The notes: generated by a model from the sequence alone, not told the origin. Counted from the stretch's first letter, positions 1 to 7,764 are shown. The stretch: DNA of 9,412 nt from Collinsella aerofaciens (GCF_901212495.1 NZ_CAAKNY010000083.1:19689-29100); one strand, 5' to 3'. Made by a program: numbers and translations.

Positions 1-56
1 TTCGAACTGCTAGTTTGTGCGGGTTGTGGTTTTGGGAGCTGCGGGAATTTAAGATA

Positions 57-70
57 CTGTACATCTGTAC
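57..70. promoter_or_regulatory. CTGTAC double repeat, possible operator
   Basis: CTGTAC occurs twice (57-62 and 65-70), separated by AT. Because GTAC is self-complementary, the pair can also be read as a dyad, GTAC-4-GTAC. It overlaps the possible -35 region of the promoter candidate at 66-94, a position where a repressor could act. YhgE/Pip genes are often found near TetR-type regulators, but no regulator gene lies in this window, so a binding role is only a guess. Confidence 0.2.
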
Positions 71-94
71 GTTAACTCATCTTCGTAGTATATT
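66..94 (+). promoter_or_regulatory. weak promoter candidate for the YhgE/Pip pair
   Basis: TATATT at 89-94 matches the -10 consensus at five of six positions. Seventeen bases upstream is TGTACG (66-71), a poor -35 match. Transcription would begin near 101, leaving about 100 nt of leader before the chosen start at 202. The surroundings are more AT-rich than the genes, which fits a promoter region. The -10 also sits inside a short GTAG/CTAC inverted repeat (85-99). Confidence 0.3.
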
Positions 95-201
95 GCTACC
101 CGCAAAACTCAGCACCATTGTGCCGCGAGATGTTAGCGTGCCTCCGTACAATGGTTGTTAATAGCATGATTCGGCTAAACGATAGGATGGATGGTCCAAG
201 C

Positions 202-2976
202 GTGAGTCTCGGCAACAAACTATCCGATGCAAAGGTTTCCTTTGCAATCTTTAAACGCGACATCAAGCGATTGATCGTGAACCCCGTCGCCCTGGTGGTT
301 ACCCTGGGCGTGTGCGTCATTCCTTCGCTGTATGCCTGGTACAACATCGTTGCCAACTGGGATCCGTACGGAAATACCCAGGGCATTAAAATCGCCATCG
401 CCAACAACGATCGGGGCACCCAGAACGACCTAGTGGGCGAGCTTAACGCAGGCGATAAGGTGGTCGACCGGCTCAAGGAGAACGACCAGCTTGGCTGGAC
501 CTTCGTCGACTCGGCGGCAGATGCCAAAGAGGGCGTCGAAAGTGGCGAATACTATGCCGCCATCGTGATTCCCAAGAACTTCTCCGACAATCTCGTCTCG
601 ATGCTCGACGGCAATTACCATCAGCCGAAGCTCACCTATTACGTCAACGAGAAAAAGAGCGCCATTGCACCCAAGGTTACCGATACCGGTGCCAACACCA
701 TTGAGGAGCAGATCAACTCGGAGTTTGTCTCCACGGTGGGCGAGACCGTCGCGGGCATTGCCAAAGATGCTGGTATCGACCTTAAAGACAAGGCAACCCA
801 GACCCAGGATTCGCTGGCGGGTTCGGTGTCCGAGGCGTCTGATACCCTGGGCGAAGTACGTGATTCCATCGGCGACATGAACACCGCCATCGACAAGACA
901 AGCAGCTCGATTGTTTCGGCCGATGCTGCGTTGGCGGGCCTGCAGGGACAGACGCCTTCGCTAACGCAGGCAATCGCTCAGGGTAATGATCTGCTGGGCG
1001 AAGCTCGCACCACGGCTGGCAAGTCCATCACCTCGCTCTCCAAGGCACTTTCGGAGGGCAGCATTGTGCTGAGTAAGACATCGGCTTCTGCAAACGCCGC
1101 GATTGGCAGACTTACCGGTACGGTTACGTCCACGACCACTCGAATCGACAACTCGCTCGAGTCTCTCCAAGCGACGATCGATCACAATAAGGCCGTTATC
1201 GGGCACTTGGAGATTCTCGTCAACGACACGTCGACAGGTTCCGAGGAAATCGACGCGCGCATTGTATCGACCATCGATTTGCTTCGAGAGCAGAATGAAA
1301 AGCTTCAGAGCATCAAGGACGGTCTGTCCGCGCAATCGAGCGCCATGGCGAATGACGCCGCGGCCGTCTCAGGTGCCAGCGACGCTATCAATAACGCAAT
1401 TCAGACCGGTACGGCCAATCTCGGTCAGGCCCAGACGAATCTGGGTCAAAACGCGCTGCCGAAGGCCTCGAGTGCGCTTGACTCCTTTGCCGCCGTCTCG
1501 GGTGATCTGACCGGCATTGTGTCGGGTATGACCCCCACGATAGCGAGCGCGCGCGGTACGCTGGCGCAGCTCGATGCCACGCTCAAGCAGGCGAAGACCA
1601 CGCTGTCCCAAACCGACGCCTCCCTTGCCAAGGTTCAGGGCAAGCTCGCGACCGCCGCCAATGACATTGCGGCGCTGCAGACCTCTGAGTCTATGGGCAA
1701 GTTAGCCGACCTCATGGGCGTCGACGTCAATGACGTGGCAGATTTCATGGCATCTCCGGTTAAGCTGACGTCCAAGTCAATCTATCCGGTCAAAAGCTTT
1801 GGCTCGGGCATTGCTCCCTTCTACACCAATCTGGCGCTGTGGGTAGGCGGCTATGTGCTCATCGCTATCTACAAACTCGAGGTCGACCGCGAGGGCATCG
1901 GCAGCTTTACGGCGCGTCAGGGCTACTTTGGCCGCTGGCTGCTGATGGTGATCCTGGGCGCGTTGCAGGCCATTATCGTTACGGTGGGCGACCTGGTCAT
2001 TGGCGTTCAGTGCGTCAATCCGCTGCTTTTTGTGCTGGGCGGCATCGCTATCTCGTTCACCTACGTCAACATCATCTATGCACTGTCCATCACCTTTAAG
2101 CATATCGGTAAAGCCATTGGCGTCATCCTCGTCATTGTGCAGATCCCCGGCTCGTCGGGCATGTATCCCATCGAGATGATGCCCGGCTTCTTCCAATGGC
2201 TGCATCCGCTGCTTCCCTTCACCTATGGCATCAACCTGCTGCGCGAGACCGTCGGTGGCATGTATTCGTTCAACTACTTGTTCAACCTGTGCATCCTGGG
2301 CGTGTTCCTTATCATCGCGCTCTTTATCGGTCTGCAGCTGCGCCCGTTGCTGCTCAACCTCAATCTGCTCTTTGATAAGCAGCTTTCCACGACGGGCCTC
2401 ATGATCTGCGAGTCCAACGACCTGCCGCGCCAGCGCTATTCACTGCGCACGGCCATGCGCGTCGTGCTCGATTCCGATTCGTACCGTCGCGAGGTGCTCG
2501 ACCATGCGGTCACTTTTGAGCACCGTTACCCCTACTACATCAAGGGCGGTTTTGCCGCCGTTGTGGGCGTCCAGGTCCTGCTCTTTGTGCTTTCGACGGT
2601 GCTCGATATCGACAATAACGGCAAGATCATCCTACTGGTTGTCTGGATTGTCTCGGTTATCGCCGTCTGCGGCTGGCTCATTAACATCGAATATATCCGC
2701 GCGAGCCTCAACACCCAGATGCGCATCTCGGCGCTTTCGGATGAGGACCTTCGTCGCGAGATGCGCGAGCACACGGCTGCCATCCCTGCCGCCCGTCGCA
2801 TGTTTGGCCTCAACGCCAGCGAGCGGGACACCAAGGACAGCGAACAGCCCACGAGCCGTCTGCCGCATATCGGTGCGCATCGTAAGGCTCACGATGCCGA
2901 CGGCGTTGACAACGTAAACGGAAACGACAGGGACACCGCCCCGCTTGGCAAGCACTCCAAAGGAGGTGAGGCATAA
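202..2976 (+). CDS. YhgE/Pip-family membrane protein with C-terminal extension
   Basis: Large envelope protein of the YhgE/Pip family (related to Lactococcus phage infection protein Pip, Bacillus YueB and EsaA); its cellular role is unknown. Counting from GTG 202 (924 aa), an N-terminal domain starts with FKRD (about 17-20), one membrane helix (29-50) and WDPYGN (53-58). A Ser/Thr/Ala-rich, helical, probably extracytoplasmic region runs to about 530. A C-terminal ABC-2-like membrane domain follows, with helices near 539-557, 579-602, 608-628, 635-650 and 694-714 and the motif PIEMM at 656-660. Residues 716-924 are extra: a hydrophilic linker, two predicted helices (783-803, 809-829) and a charged tail. 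The start is uncertain: the open frame reaches TTG 118 and has ATG at 130, 151, 166 and 187. GTG 202 is preferred for its AGGATGG-like site 7-11 bases upstream and fit to the family N-terminus. It lies directly before a second family member. Confidence 0.85.
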   Translation: MSLGNKLSDAKVSFAIFKRDIKRLIVNPVALVVTLGVCVIPSLYAWYNIVANWDPYGNTQGIKIAIANNDRGTQNDLVGELNAGDKVVDRLKENDQLGWTFVDSAADAKEGVESGEYYAAIVIPKNFSDNLVSMLDGNYHQPKLTYYVNEKKSAIAPKVTDTGANTIEEQINSEFVSTVGETVAGIAKDAGIDLKDKATQTQDSLAGSVSEASDTLGEVRDSIGDMNTAIDKTSSSIVSADAALAGLQGQTPSLTQAIAQGNDLLGEARTTAGKSITSLSKALSEGSIVLSKTSASANAAIGRLTGTVTSTTTRIDNSLESLQATIDHNKAVIGHLEILVNDTSTGSEEIDARIVSTIDLLREQNEKLQSIKDGLSAQSSAMANDAAAVSGASDAINNAIQTGTANLGQAQTNLGQNALPKASSALDSFAAVSGDLTGIVSGMTPTIASARGTLAQLDATLKQAKTTLSQTDASLAKVQGKLATAANDIAALQTSESMGKLADLMGVDVNDVADFMASPVKLTSKSIYPVKSFGSGIAPFYTNLALWVGGYVLIAIYKLEVDREGIGSFTARQGYFGRWLLMVILGALQAIIVTVGDLVIGVQCVNPLLFVLGGIAISFTYVNIIYALSITFKHIGKAIGVILVIVQIPGSSGMYPIEMMPGFFQWLHPLLPFTYGINLLRETVGGMYSFNYLFNLCILGVFLIIALFIGLQLRPLLLNLNLLFDKQLSTTGLMICESNDLPRQRYSLRTAMRVVLDSDSYRREVLDHAVTFEHRYPYYIKGGFAAVVGVQVLLFVLSTVLDIDNNGKIILLVVWIVSVIAVCGWLINIEYIRASLNTQMRISALSDEDLRREMREHTAAIPAARRMFGLNASERDTKDSEQPTSRLPHIGAHRKAHDADGVDNVNGNDRDTAPLGKHSKGGEA
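2959..2969 (+). promoter_or_regulatory. full-consensus Shine-Dalgarno site of the second YhgE/Pip gene
   Basis: AAAGGAGGTGA is fully complementary to the usual 3' end of 16S rRNA and ends 7 nt before ATG 2977. It lies inside the last codons of the upstream gene, encoding its terminal Lys-Gly-Gly-Glu. The upstream TAA (2974-2976) abuts the next ATG with no gap. This fixes the downstream start and supports translational coupling. Confidence 0.85.
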
Positions 2977-5166
2977 ATGAAGAATATCCTGCATCTGTTT
3001 AAGCGTGATGTCCAAAATGTGTCTCACTCCGTGATCGGCATGATCGTCGTGATGGGCCTGATCATCGTGCCGTGCCTGTACGCGTGGTTTAACATCGCCG
3101 GAAGCTGGGATCCCTACGGCAATACCGGCAACCTTAAGATTGCAGTGGTCAACACCGACGAGGGCTACGAGAGTGATCTGATTCCCGTCGAGGTCAACGT
3201 GGGCGAAAACGTAACCGCCACCCTGCGCGGCAACGAGAACTTCGACTGGGTCGTCCTCAACGACCGCGATAAGGCGATTGAGGGCGTTAAGTCGGGCGCG
3301 TACTACGCTGCCGTCGTTATCCCTAAAACGTTTAGCGCCGACATGATGACGCTTTTCTCGACCGAGGTGAAGCACGCCGATATCGAGTTCTATGAGAACC
3401 AGAAGGCCAACGCCATCGCACAGATCGTGACTGAAAAGGGTTCAAGCGCCGTCCAGAGTCAGGTCAACGAGACCTTTACCAAGACCATCACGAGCATCGG
3501 CCTTAAGACCGTGTCCAGCCTGCTCGACTATATGAGCACCGACCAGGTGAGCAACTTTATCGCCAATCTGTCCTCCACGCTGGGCGATTCGGTCGAGGAC
3601 CTGCACGACGTTCAGGCGAGCGCGACGTCGCTCGCGGGCATGTTGAGCTCTACGTCCGATTCACTGACATCGGCGGGCGGCATGCTCAAGCAGACGGGCA
3701 CTGTTGATGAGTCGACGAAGCAGCTGATGGAGCACGCCAAGAGTGGCATTAGCGATTCCGAGGAAGCGCTGAAGGCCGCCAGCGATGCCATCAACGCCGC
3801 GATTGACGGAAGCGCGGGTTCGTTCGATAACGTGTCCGCCGAGCTTGAGAAGGCATTCGATGCCGCGAATCAGCATGTTGACCTTACGGTGTCTCAGCTC
3901 AACGAAGCCGCAGCGGCGCTCAATACGCGTGCTGACGATATCGATGCGATGGCCGATAAGCTTCGCAACCTTGCCGATCAGGTGAGTAATGACAAGCTCA
4001 AAGACGGCCTCAAGTCCGCTGCGACGTCGCTGGGCAGAATTGCCGTGGAGTACCGCAACAATGCGAAGGACCTGACGGCGACCGCAAAGTCCCTTTCGGA
4101 CAGCATGGCGGAGATTAACAACTCGCGTGCCGAGGTCGACCAGGCTATCGCCGATGCCAAGGCGGGTATCTCGGGTGCCAAGTCCGACTACGATTCTACG
4201 TTCTCGGTTAAGGCCAAGGAGCTCAAGAAGACCATTTCGGGCGTTCTGGATTCCCTGAACGGTATCTCGGGTGACTTGGATAGCGCCGTGAGCGGTCTGG
4301 CCGACGCCTCTGGTTCGCTCGCGAAGGGTCTCTCCAAGGCTGCAAGGCTCGTCAACAAGGCTTCCGATCAGCTGGGCGAGGCGTCGGACAAGATCAGCGC
4401 CTTTAAGGACGAGCTTGATAGTGCCCTGATGTCGGGTGACCTGGCCATGATTAAGACAATGATCGGCAGCGACCCCGAGGGCCTCGCCGCGTCGCTTTCC
4501 GGCCCTGTTGCGCTCGATCGCAAGCCGGTCTATCCGATCCGCAACTATGGCTCGGCCATGGCGCCGTTCTATACGATTTTGTCGCTGTGGGTGGGCTCGA
4601 TTGTTCTGGCGGCCATGATGAAGGTCTCGGTGAACGACGAGCTCATCAACGAGCTCGTCCCCGTGCGCCTGCACGAGATCTATCTGGGCCGTTATCTGTT
4701 CTTTGGCGGTCTGGCCTTGCTGCAGGCAACGCTCGTGTGCGCGGGCGACATTCTGTTCTTTGGCATCCAGTGCGACAACCCCCTGCAGTTTGTGCTTGCC
4801 GGCTGGGTCGCGAGCCTCGTGTTCTCCAATATCGTCTACACGCTTACGGTATCGTTTGGAGATATCGGCAAGGCCCTCGCCGTCGTGCTGCTGGTCATGC
4901 AGGTCGGCGGTTCGGGCGGTACGTTCCCCATCGAGATGACCGGCCCCGTGTTCCAGGCGATCTACCCGTTCCTGCCGTTTACCCACGGCATCAACGCCAT
5001 GCACGCCGCCATGGCCGGTGCCTACCATATGGAGTACTGGATTGAGCTGGGTGTCTTGGCGAGCTACCTGATTCCGTCGCTGGCCCTGGGTGTCGTCTTC
5101 CGCCGCCCGGTCATCAAAGCCAACGACTGGATTATCGAAAGGTTGGAGTCGACCAAATTGATTTAG
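2977..5166 (+). CDS. YhgE/Pip-family membrane protein, second of the pair
   Basis: A 729-residue paralogue of the upstream protein. It starts with a short cytoplasmic segment containing FKRD (8-11), then a membrane helix (about 19-40) and WDPYGN (44-49), the hallmark of the YhgE/Pip N-terminal domain. Residues from about 50 to 515 form a helical, Ala/Ser/Asp-rich coiled-coil-like extracytoplasmic region. The C-terminal membrane domain begins at VYPIRNYGSAMAPFY (518-532), with helices near 530-550, 569-594, 600-625, 629-645 and 690-708 and PIEM at 651-654. The protein ends about 20 residues after the last helix, as is usual for the family. The start is certain from the consensus ribosome site. 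Gene contact and shared domain order suggest the two proteins assemble together. Family members act as phage receptors (Pip, YueB) or as part of type VII secretion (EsaA); the native role here is unknown and no secretion genes are nearby. Confidence 0.9.
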   Translation: MKNILHLFKRDVQNVSHSVIGMIVVMGLIIVPCLYAWFNIAGSWDPYGNTGNLKIAVVNTDEGYESDLIPVEVNVGENVTATLRGNENFDWVVLNDRDKAIEGVKSGAYYAAVVIPKTFSADMMTLFSTEVKHADIEFYENQKANAIAQIVTEKGSSAVQSQVNETFTKTITSIGLKTVSSLLDYMSTDQVSNFIANLSSTLGDSVEDLHDVQASATSLAGMLSSTSDSLTSAGGMLKQTGTVDESTKQLMEHAKSGISDSEEALKAASDAINAAIDGSAGSFDNVSAELEKAFDAANQHVDLTVSQLNEAAAALNTRADDIDAMADKLRNLADQVSNDKLKDGLKSAATSLGRIAVEYRNNAKDLTATAKSLSDSMAEINNSRAEVDQAIADAKAGISGAKSDYDSTFSVKAKELKKTISGVLDSLNGISGDLDSAVSGLADASGSLAKGLSKAARLVNKASDQLGEASDKISAFKDELDSALMSGDLAMIKTMIGSDPEGLAASLSGPVALDRKPVYPIRNYGSAMAPFYTILSLWVGSIVLAAMMKVSVNDELINELVPVRLHEIYLGRYLFFGGLALLQATLVCAGDILFFGIQCDNPLQFVLAGWVASLVFSNIVYTLTVSFGDIGKALAVVLLVMQVGGSGGTFPIEMTGPVFQAIYPFLPFTHGINAMHAAMAGAYHMEYWIELGVLASYLIPSLALGVVFRRPVIKANDWIIERLESTKLI

Positions 5167-5228
5167 CGCGGCAACGTGGCGTTGACGGAACATCGAGGCC
5201 TTCCGGCTCGACGCTTTAGTTGAGTGAA

Positions 5229-5258
5229 TTGCATGGGCTGCTTGGTTGTTGCTACAGT
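5229..5258 (+). promoter_or_regulatory. promoter-like sequence just upstream of the terminator
   Basis: TTGCAT (5229-5234) and TACAGT (5253-5258) are 18 bases apart, and TG at 5250-5251 gives an extended -10 (TGCTACAGT). The -10 lies inside a perfect palindrome, GCTAC-A-GTAGC (5251-5261). Transcription would start near 5265, within the terminator hairpin. It could serve the EamA gene only by reading through that hairpin. Sequence match only. Confidence 0.3.
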
Positions 5259-5260
5259 AG

Positions 5261-5299
5261 CGGGGCGTGCCGGGGGTCCGGTGCGCCCCGTTTTTATTT
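5261..5299 (+). terminator. strong intrinsic terminator after the YhgE/Pip pair
   Basis: The arms 5261-5273 (CGGGGCGTGCCGG) and 5278-5290 (CCGGTGCGCCCCG) pair over 13 bp with two G-U wobbles and a GGGT loop. TTTTTATTT follows. This is a textbook Rho-independent terminator 95 nt after the stop codon of the second YhgE/Pip gene. A weaker hairpin without a T tract lies upstream (TCGAG at 5193-5197 with CTCGA at 5207-5211). The rest of 5167-5260 shows nothing else firm beyond the promoter-like match. Confidence 0.9.
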
Positions 5300-5330
5300 G
5301 ACCATGAGGCGGCATGCGGTCACGCGCGTG
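5299..5330. promoter_or_regulatory. small dyads in the EamA leader
   Basis: TGACC (5299-5303) is mirrored by GGTCA (5318-5322), with ATG and CAT adding three more pairs around a two-base bulge. It overlaps the perfect 10-bp palindrome CACGCGCGTG (5321-5330). TTGACC at 5298-5303 resembles a -35 box but has no convincing -10 about 17 bases downstream. These could be operator half-sites or leader structure; short GC-rich palindromes also arise by chance. Confidence 0.15.
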
Positions 5331-5366
5331 CGGACACCACGCCCAGATTGAGCGCGAGGATGCCCT

Positions 5367-6344
5367 ATGGCCCAGCATACCAGTGACAATATCGAAATGA
5401 TGCCCGATGGCCCTGTTGCTCGCGAGGACCTGGGTGCGGGCGGCACCTCCCGCGGCGCCGGCGCCCGCTCGCCGCTGTTCTGGAAAGTTCTATTGCTTTC
5501 GGTGGCAGTCGTCTGGGGTTACTCCTTTACCACTATGAAGGATGCGCTCGACACCATCCCGGTGTTCGAACTACTTTACGTGCGCTTTTTGCCTGCGGCG
5601 TTGGTCATGTTTGTCATCTTCCACAAGCGCATCATCGCGCACCTCAACGCCCGCAACCTGATTGTTGGACTGGGCATGGGCGCACTTATGTGGGCCGCCT
5701 ATGCTTTGCAGACGGTCGGTCTGGCTCAGACCACGGCGGGTAAGAGCGCTTTTTTGACGGGCACCTATTGCATTCTGGTCCCGTTCGCGAGCTATTTCCT
5801 AAGTGGCGAAAAGCTCACTCGCTACAACTTGGGTGCCGCATTACTCTGTCTGGCGGGCATTGGCCTGGTGGCGCTCGATAGCGTCGAGTTCAACATCGGT
5901 GATGCCATTACGCTGGCGGGTGCGGGCTTTTTTTCCCTCCAGATGGCGGTGACCGCCAAGTACGGTCGCAAAATGGACATCAACGTCATCACGTTTTGGA
6001 TGTTTGTGGGCAACGGCGTGCTGAGCCTGGTCTCGTCGTTGCTGTTCGAGACCCAAGCACCTCTGTCCGTGTGGACGCCGAGCTTTATCGGCGTGATGGC
6101 GTTTCTCTCGGCGGGCTGCACATGCGTGGCCCTGCTCGTCCAAAACGTCGGCCTGGCGCATGTCCCGGCCTCGACGGGCTCGCTACTCCTTTCGATGGAG
6201 TCGCCTTCGGGTGTGCTGTTCTCGGTGCTGCTGATGGGGGAGGCGCTCACCTCGCGCCTGCTCGCCGGCTTCGCGCTCATCTTCCTGTCGATTATCTTGA
6301 GCGAGACGCATTTCGACTTTTTGCGCAAAAAGCCGCGAGCGTGA
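5367..6344 (+). CDS. EamA-family (DMT superfamily) inner-membrane transporter
   Basis: A 325-residue protein that probably exports or exchanges a small metabolite across the cytoplasmic membrane; the substrate cannot be predicted, since EamA proteins range from amino-acid to nucleoside carriers. After a hydrophilic N-terminal stretch of about 36 residues come about ten hydrophobic helices in two repeated halves. The first opens with VVWGYSF (48-54), typical of the EamA first helix, and carries LQTVGLAQTTAGKSAFLTG (114-132), a common pattern in this superfamily. The second half repeats the theme with a QNVGLAHVPASTGSLLLSME stretch and ends with GEALTSRLLAGFALIFLSI before a short basic tail. 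ATG 5367 is preceded by GAGGA (5356-5360) at 6 nt. The hydrophilic N-terminus is longer than in most relatives, but no later start with a comparable ribosome site is visible. Terminators on both sides suggest it is transcribed alone. Confidence 0.9.
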   Translation: MAQHTSDNIEMMPDGPVAREDLGAGGTSRGAGARSPLFWKVLLLSVAVVWGYSFTTMKDALDTIPVFELLYVRFLPAALVMFVIFHKRIIAHLNARNLIVGLGMGALMWAAYALQTVGLAQTTAGKSAFLTGTYCILVPFASYFLSGEKLTRYNLGAALLCLAGIGLVALDSVEFNIGDAITLAGAGFFSLQMAVTAKYGRKMDINVITFWMFVGNGVLSLVSSLLFETQAPLSVWTPSFIGVMAFLSAGCTCVALLVQNVGLAHVPASTGSLLLSMESPSGVLFSVLLMGEALTSRLLAGFALIFLSIILSETHFDFLRKKPRA

Positions 6345-6354
6345 TTGTAAACAA
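6345..6354. promoter_or_regulatory. TTGTAAACAA dyad, possible operator half of a pair
   Basis: TTGT-AA-ACAA directly follows the EamA stop codon and overlaps a second small dyad, CAAC-TT-GTTG (6352-6361). Its exact reverse complement, TTGTTTACAA, lies at 7869-7878 against the MFS ribosome site. Both are AT-rich sites in GC-rich surroundings. A shared regulator is possible, but a 10-base match in a window this size may be chance. Confidence 0.15.
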
Positions 6355-6362
6355 CTTGTTGC

Positions 6363-6387
6363 GCCGCCTCCCGGGGCGGCATTTTTT
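6363..6387 (+). terminator. intrinsic terminator after the EamA gene
   Basis: GCCGCC (6363-6368) pairs with GGCGGC (6375-6380); a T-G wobble closes a CCCG loop, and six T residues follow at 6382-6387. It lies 18 nt after the EamA stop, so the amidohydrolase gene needs its own promoter. Confidence 0.85.
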
Positions 6388-6413
6388 ATGCGTCGCCCTT
6401 AAAGTTGTATCTT

Positions 6414-6435
6414 GCACTTTATGCTATCAAAGTGC
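6414..6435 (+). promoter_or_regulatory. promoter region with 7-bp perfect dyad before the amidohydrolase gene
   Basis: GCACTTT (6414-6420) and AAAGTGC (6429-6435) are exact reverse complements separated by 8 bases. The centre holds an extended -10-like sequence, TGCTATCAA (6422-6430). The best -35-like sequences upstream, TTAAAG (6399-6404) and TTGTAT (6405-6410), are spaced imperfectly. The dyad ends 30 nt before the start codon. A symmetric site over a -10 element is a usual layout for a dimeric repressor; a leader RNA hairpin is the alternative. Confidence 0.4.
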
Positions 6436-6465
6436 TTGCTGCAAAAACGTTACTGGAGGGCATCT

Positions 6466-7764
6466 ATGGCACCAGCTCTGTCCGATCTTCAACCGCAACC
6501 AGCGCCTCAGACCACTACGGTGGCGCAGGCCGCTATCGGCAATGGCCTGGTCACAGAAGCTCAGACGTTTGCCAATGAGCTTGCCACATGGCGCCATGAT
6601 CTCCATCAAACGCCTGAGCTCGGTAACAACCTTCCGCAGACGTCCGCGTATATCCAGGCGCGTCTGGACGAGATGGATATTCCCTATGCCGTGCTTGTTG
6701 ACGGCTCCTGTGTCATCGGCCTCATCGGTGCCGGAGCGGCAGCTGCTGCTCGGGGTAACGGTACGTGTACGGACAAGCAGGCCGGTACGGTCATCATGCT
6801 CCGTGGCGATATGGATGCCCTGCCTGTTGCCGAGGAGTCGGGAGAGCCTTTTGCCTCCATCAATGGCTGCATGCACGCATGCGGACACGATATGCATGCG
6901 ACGGCGCTGCTTGGTGCGGCGCGCCTGCTCAAGGCCCGCGAGTACGAGCTTGTCGACGCCAACGCCACGGTTAAGTTGCTGTTCCAGCCGGGCGAGGAAA
7001 CCTTTGAGGGCGCCCGCGCCGCCATCGCCGACGGTCTGCTGCAGAACCCGCGTCCCCAGGCCGCCTTTGCCATGCATGTCAATAGCCAGTCGCCGCTTGG
7101 CCTGGTGCTCTACGGCAGCCCGGCGCTCTCGGGCGTGTACGGTTTCCGCATCACGCTGCAGGGCAAGGGCGGCCACGGCTCGAGCCCCGAGATCTGTATC
7201 GACCCCATCACGGCCGGCGTCCATGTGCACCTGGCGCTTCAGGAGCTCATCGCTCGCGAAGTGCCGGCGGCCAAGGAGGTCGCACTGACCGTTGGCAAGT
7301 TTGCCGGTGGCCAAGCGGCCAACGTTATACCAGATACCTGCGTGCTCGAAGGCACGCTGCGCGGCTTCGACGTCGAGCTCATGGAGCACCTCAAGACCCG
7401 CATCGCGGGGGTCGTCAAAGGTGTTGCCGCGACCTATCGTACGCCGGCGACCCTCGAGACGCTCTCGGATGTTCCCCCGCTCGTACTCGACGACGATATG
7501 ACCCAGGCTTCGCTTGGCTACGTGGGTGCGACGCTGCCAAAGGCCGCCTTCCTGCCGCTGTTCCATGCCATGGCGAGCGAGGACTTTGCGCTTATCTCGA
7601 GCGAGATACCGAGCGCGTACTTTACGATCGGCGCTGCTGTGACCGATACGGACGAGCATTTTGCCCAGCATCATCCCAAGGCACGCTTTAACGATGCCGA
7701 GCTTCCCCTTGGCGCCGCGGCTTATGCGGCAGTCGCTTTGGGCTATATCGCCGACCACCGGTAG
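6466..7764 (+). CDS. M20D-family zinc amidohydrolase (hippurate/N-acyl-amino-acid hydrolase type)
   Basis: Predicted cytoplasmic metal-dependent hydrolase of 432 residues that cleaves an amide bond, typically an N-acyl or aryl-acyl amino acid, releasing the free amino acid. Family motifs appear in order: WRHDLHQTPEL near the N-terminus; GDMDALP (114-120); HACGHDMHA (137-145), giving metal ligands Cys139 and His141; FQPGEE (173-178), with catalytic Glu177 and ligand Glu178; His204 in MHV; GKGGHGSSP (233-241) in the dimerisation domain; SEDF (371-374); and HHP (402-404), the last ligand. An Ala/Gly-rich insert (88-99) splits an early strand. ATG 6466 is chosen because TGGAGGG (6454-6460) precedes it by 5 nt; an in-frame TTG at 6412 would place the promoter dyad in coding sequence. 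Specificity (hippurate, N-acetyl amino acid, indole-acetyl conjugate, peptide) is not readable. The downstream MFS transporter may share its substrate. Confidence 0.92.
   Translation: MAPALSDLQPQPAPQTTTVAQAAIGNGLVTEAQTFANELATWRHDLHQTPELGNNLPQTSAYIQARLDEMDIPYAVLVDGSCVIGLIGAGAAAAARGNGTCTDKQAGTVIMLRGDMDALPVAEESGEPFASINGCMHACGHDMHATALLGAARLLKAREYELVDANATVKLLFQPGEETFEGARAAIADGLLQNPRPQAAFAMHVNSQSPLGLVLYGSPALSGVYGFRITLQGKGGHGSSPEICIDPITAGVHVHLALQELIAREVPAAKEVALTVGKFAGGQAANVIPDTCVLEGTLRGFDVELMEHLKTRIAGVVKGVAATYRTPATLETLSDVPPLVLDDDMTQASLGYVGATLPKAAFLPLFHAMASEDFALISSEIPSAYFTIGAAVTDTDEHFAQHHPKARFNDAELPLGAAAYAAVALGYIADHR

Noticed and set aside
118..201. Extended N-terminus of the first YhgE/Pip gene from TTG 118 or the ATGs at 130, 151, 166 and 187
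   Set aside because: None has a well-placed ribosome site, and the added residues do not resemble the family N-terminus. ATG 187, five codons upstream of GTG 202, remains a credible alternative.
2632..3375. 247-codon - strand frame across the junction of the YhgE/Pip genes
   Set aside because: It overlaps two well-supported genes and shows only antisense-type composition.
202..5166. Assignment as type VII secretion component EsaA/YueB
   Set aside because: The YhgE/Pip domains are shared, but no EssC-type ATPase, WXG100 protein or other secretion gene is present in the window.
3661..5193. Long open frame of 510 codons on the - strand opposite the second YhgE/Pip gene
   Set aside because: Its composition (very rich in Arg, His, Gln and Gly, no domain) is typical of the antisense of a G/C-third-position gene, and the + strand protein has clear family motifs.
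5996..7288. 430-codon + strand frame spanning the EamA end and much of the amidohydrolase gene
   Set aside because: It crosses a terminator and two real genes in another frame and encodes an Arg/Ser/Cys-rich sequence with no family features.
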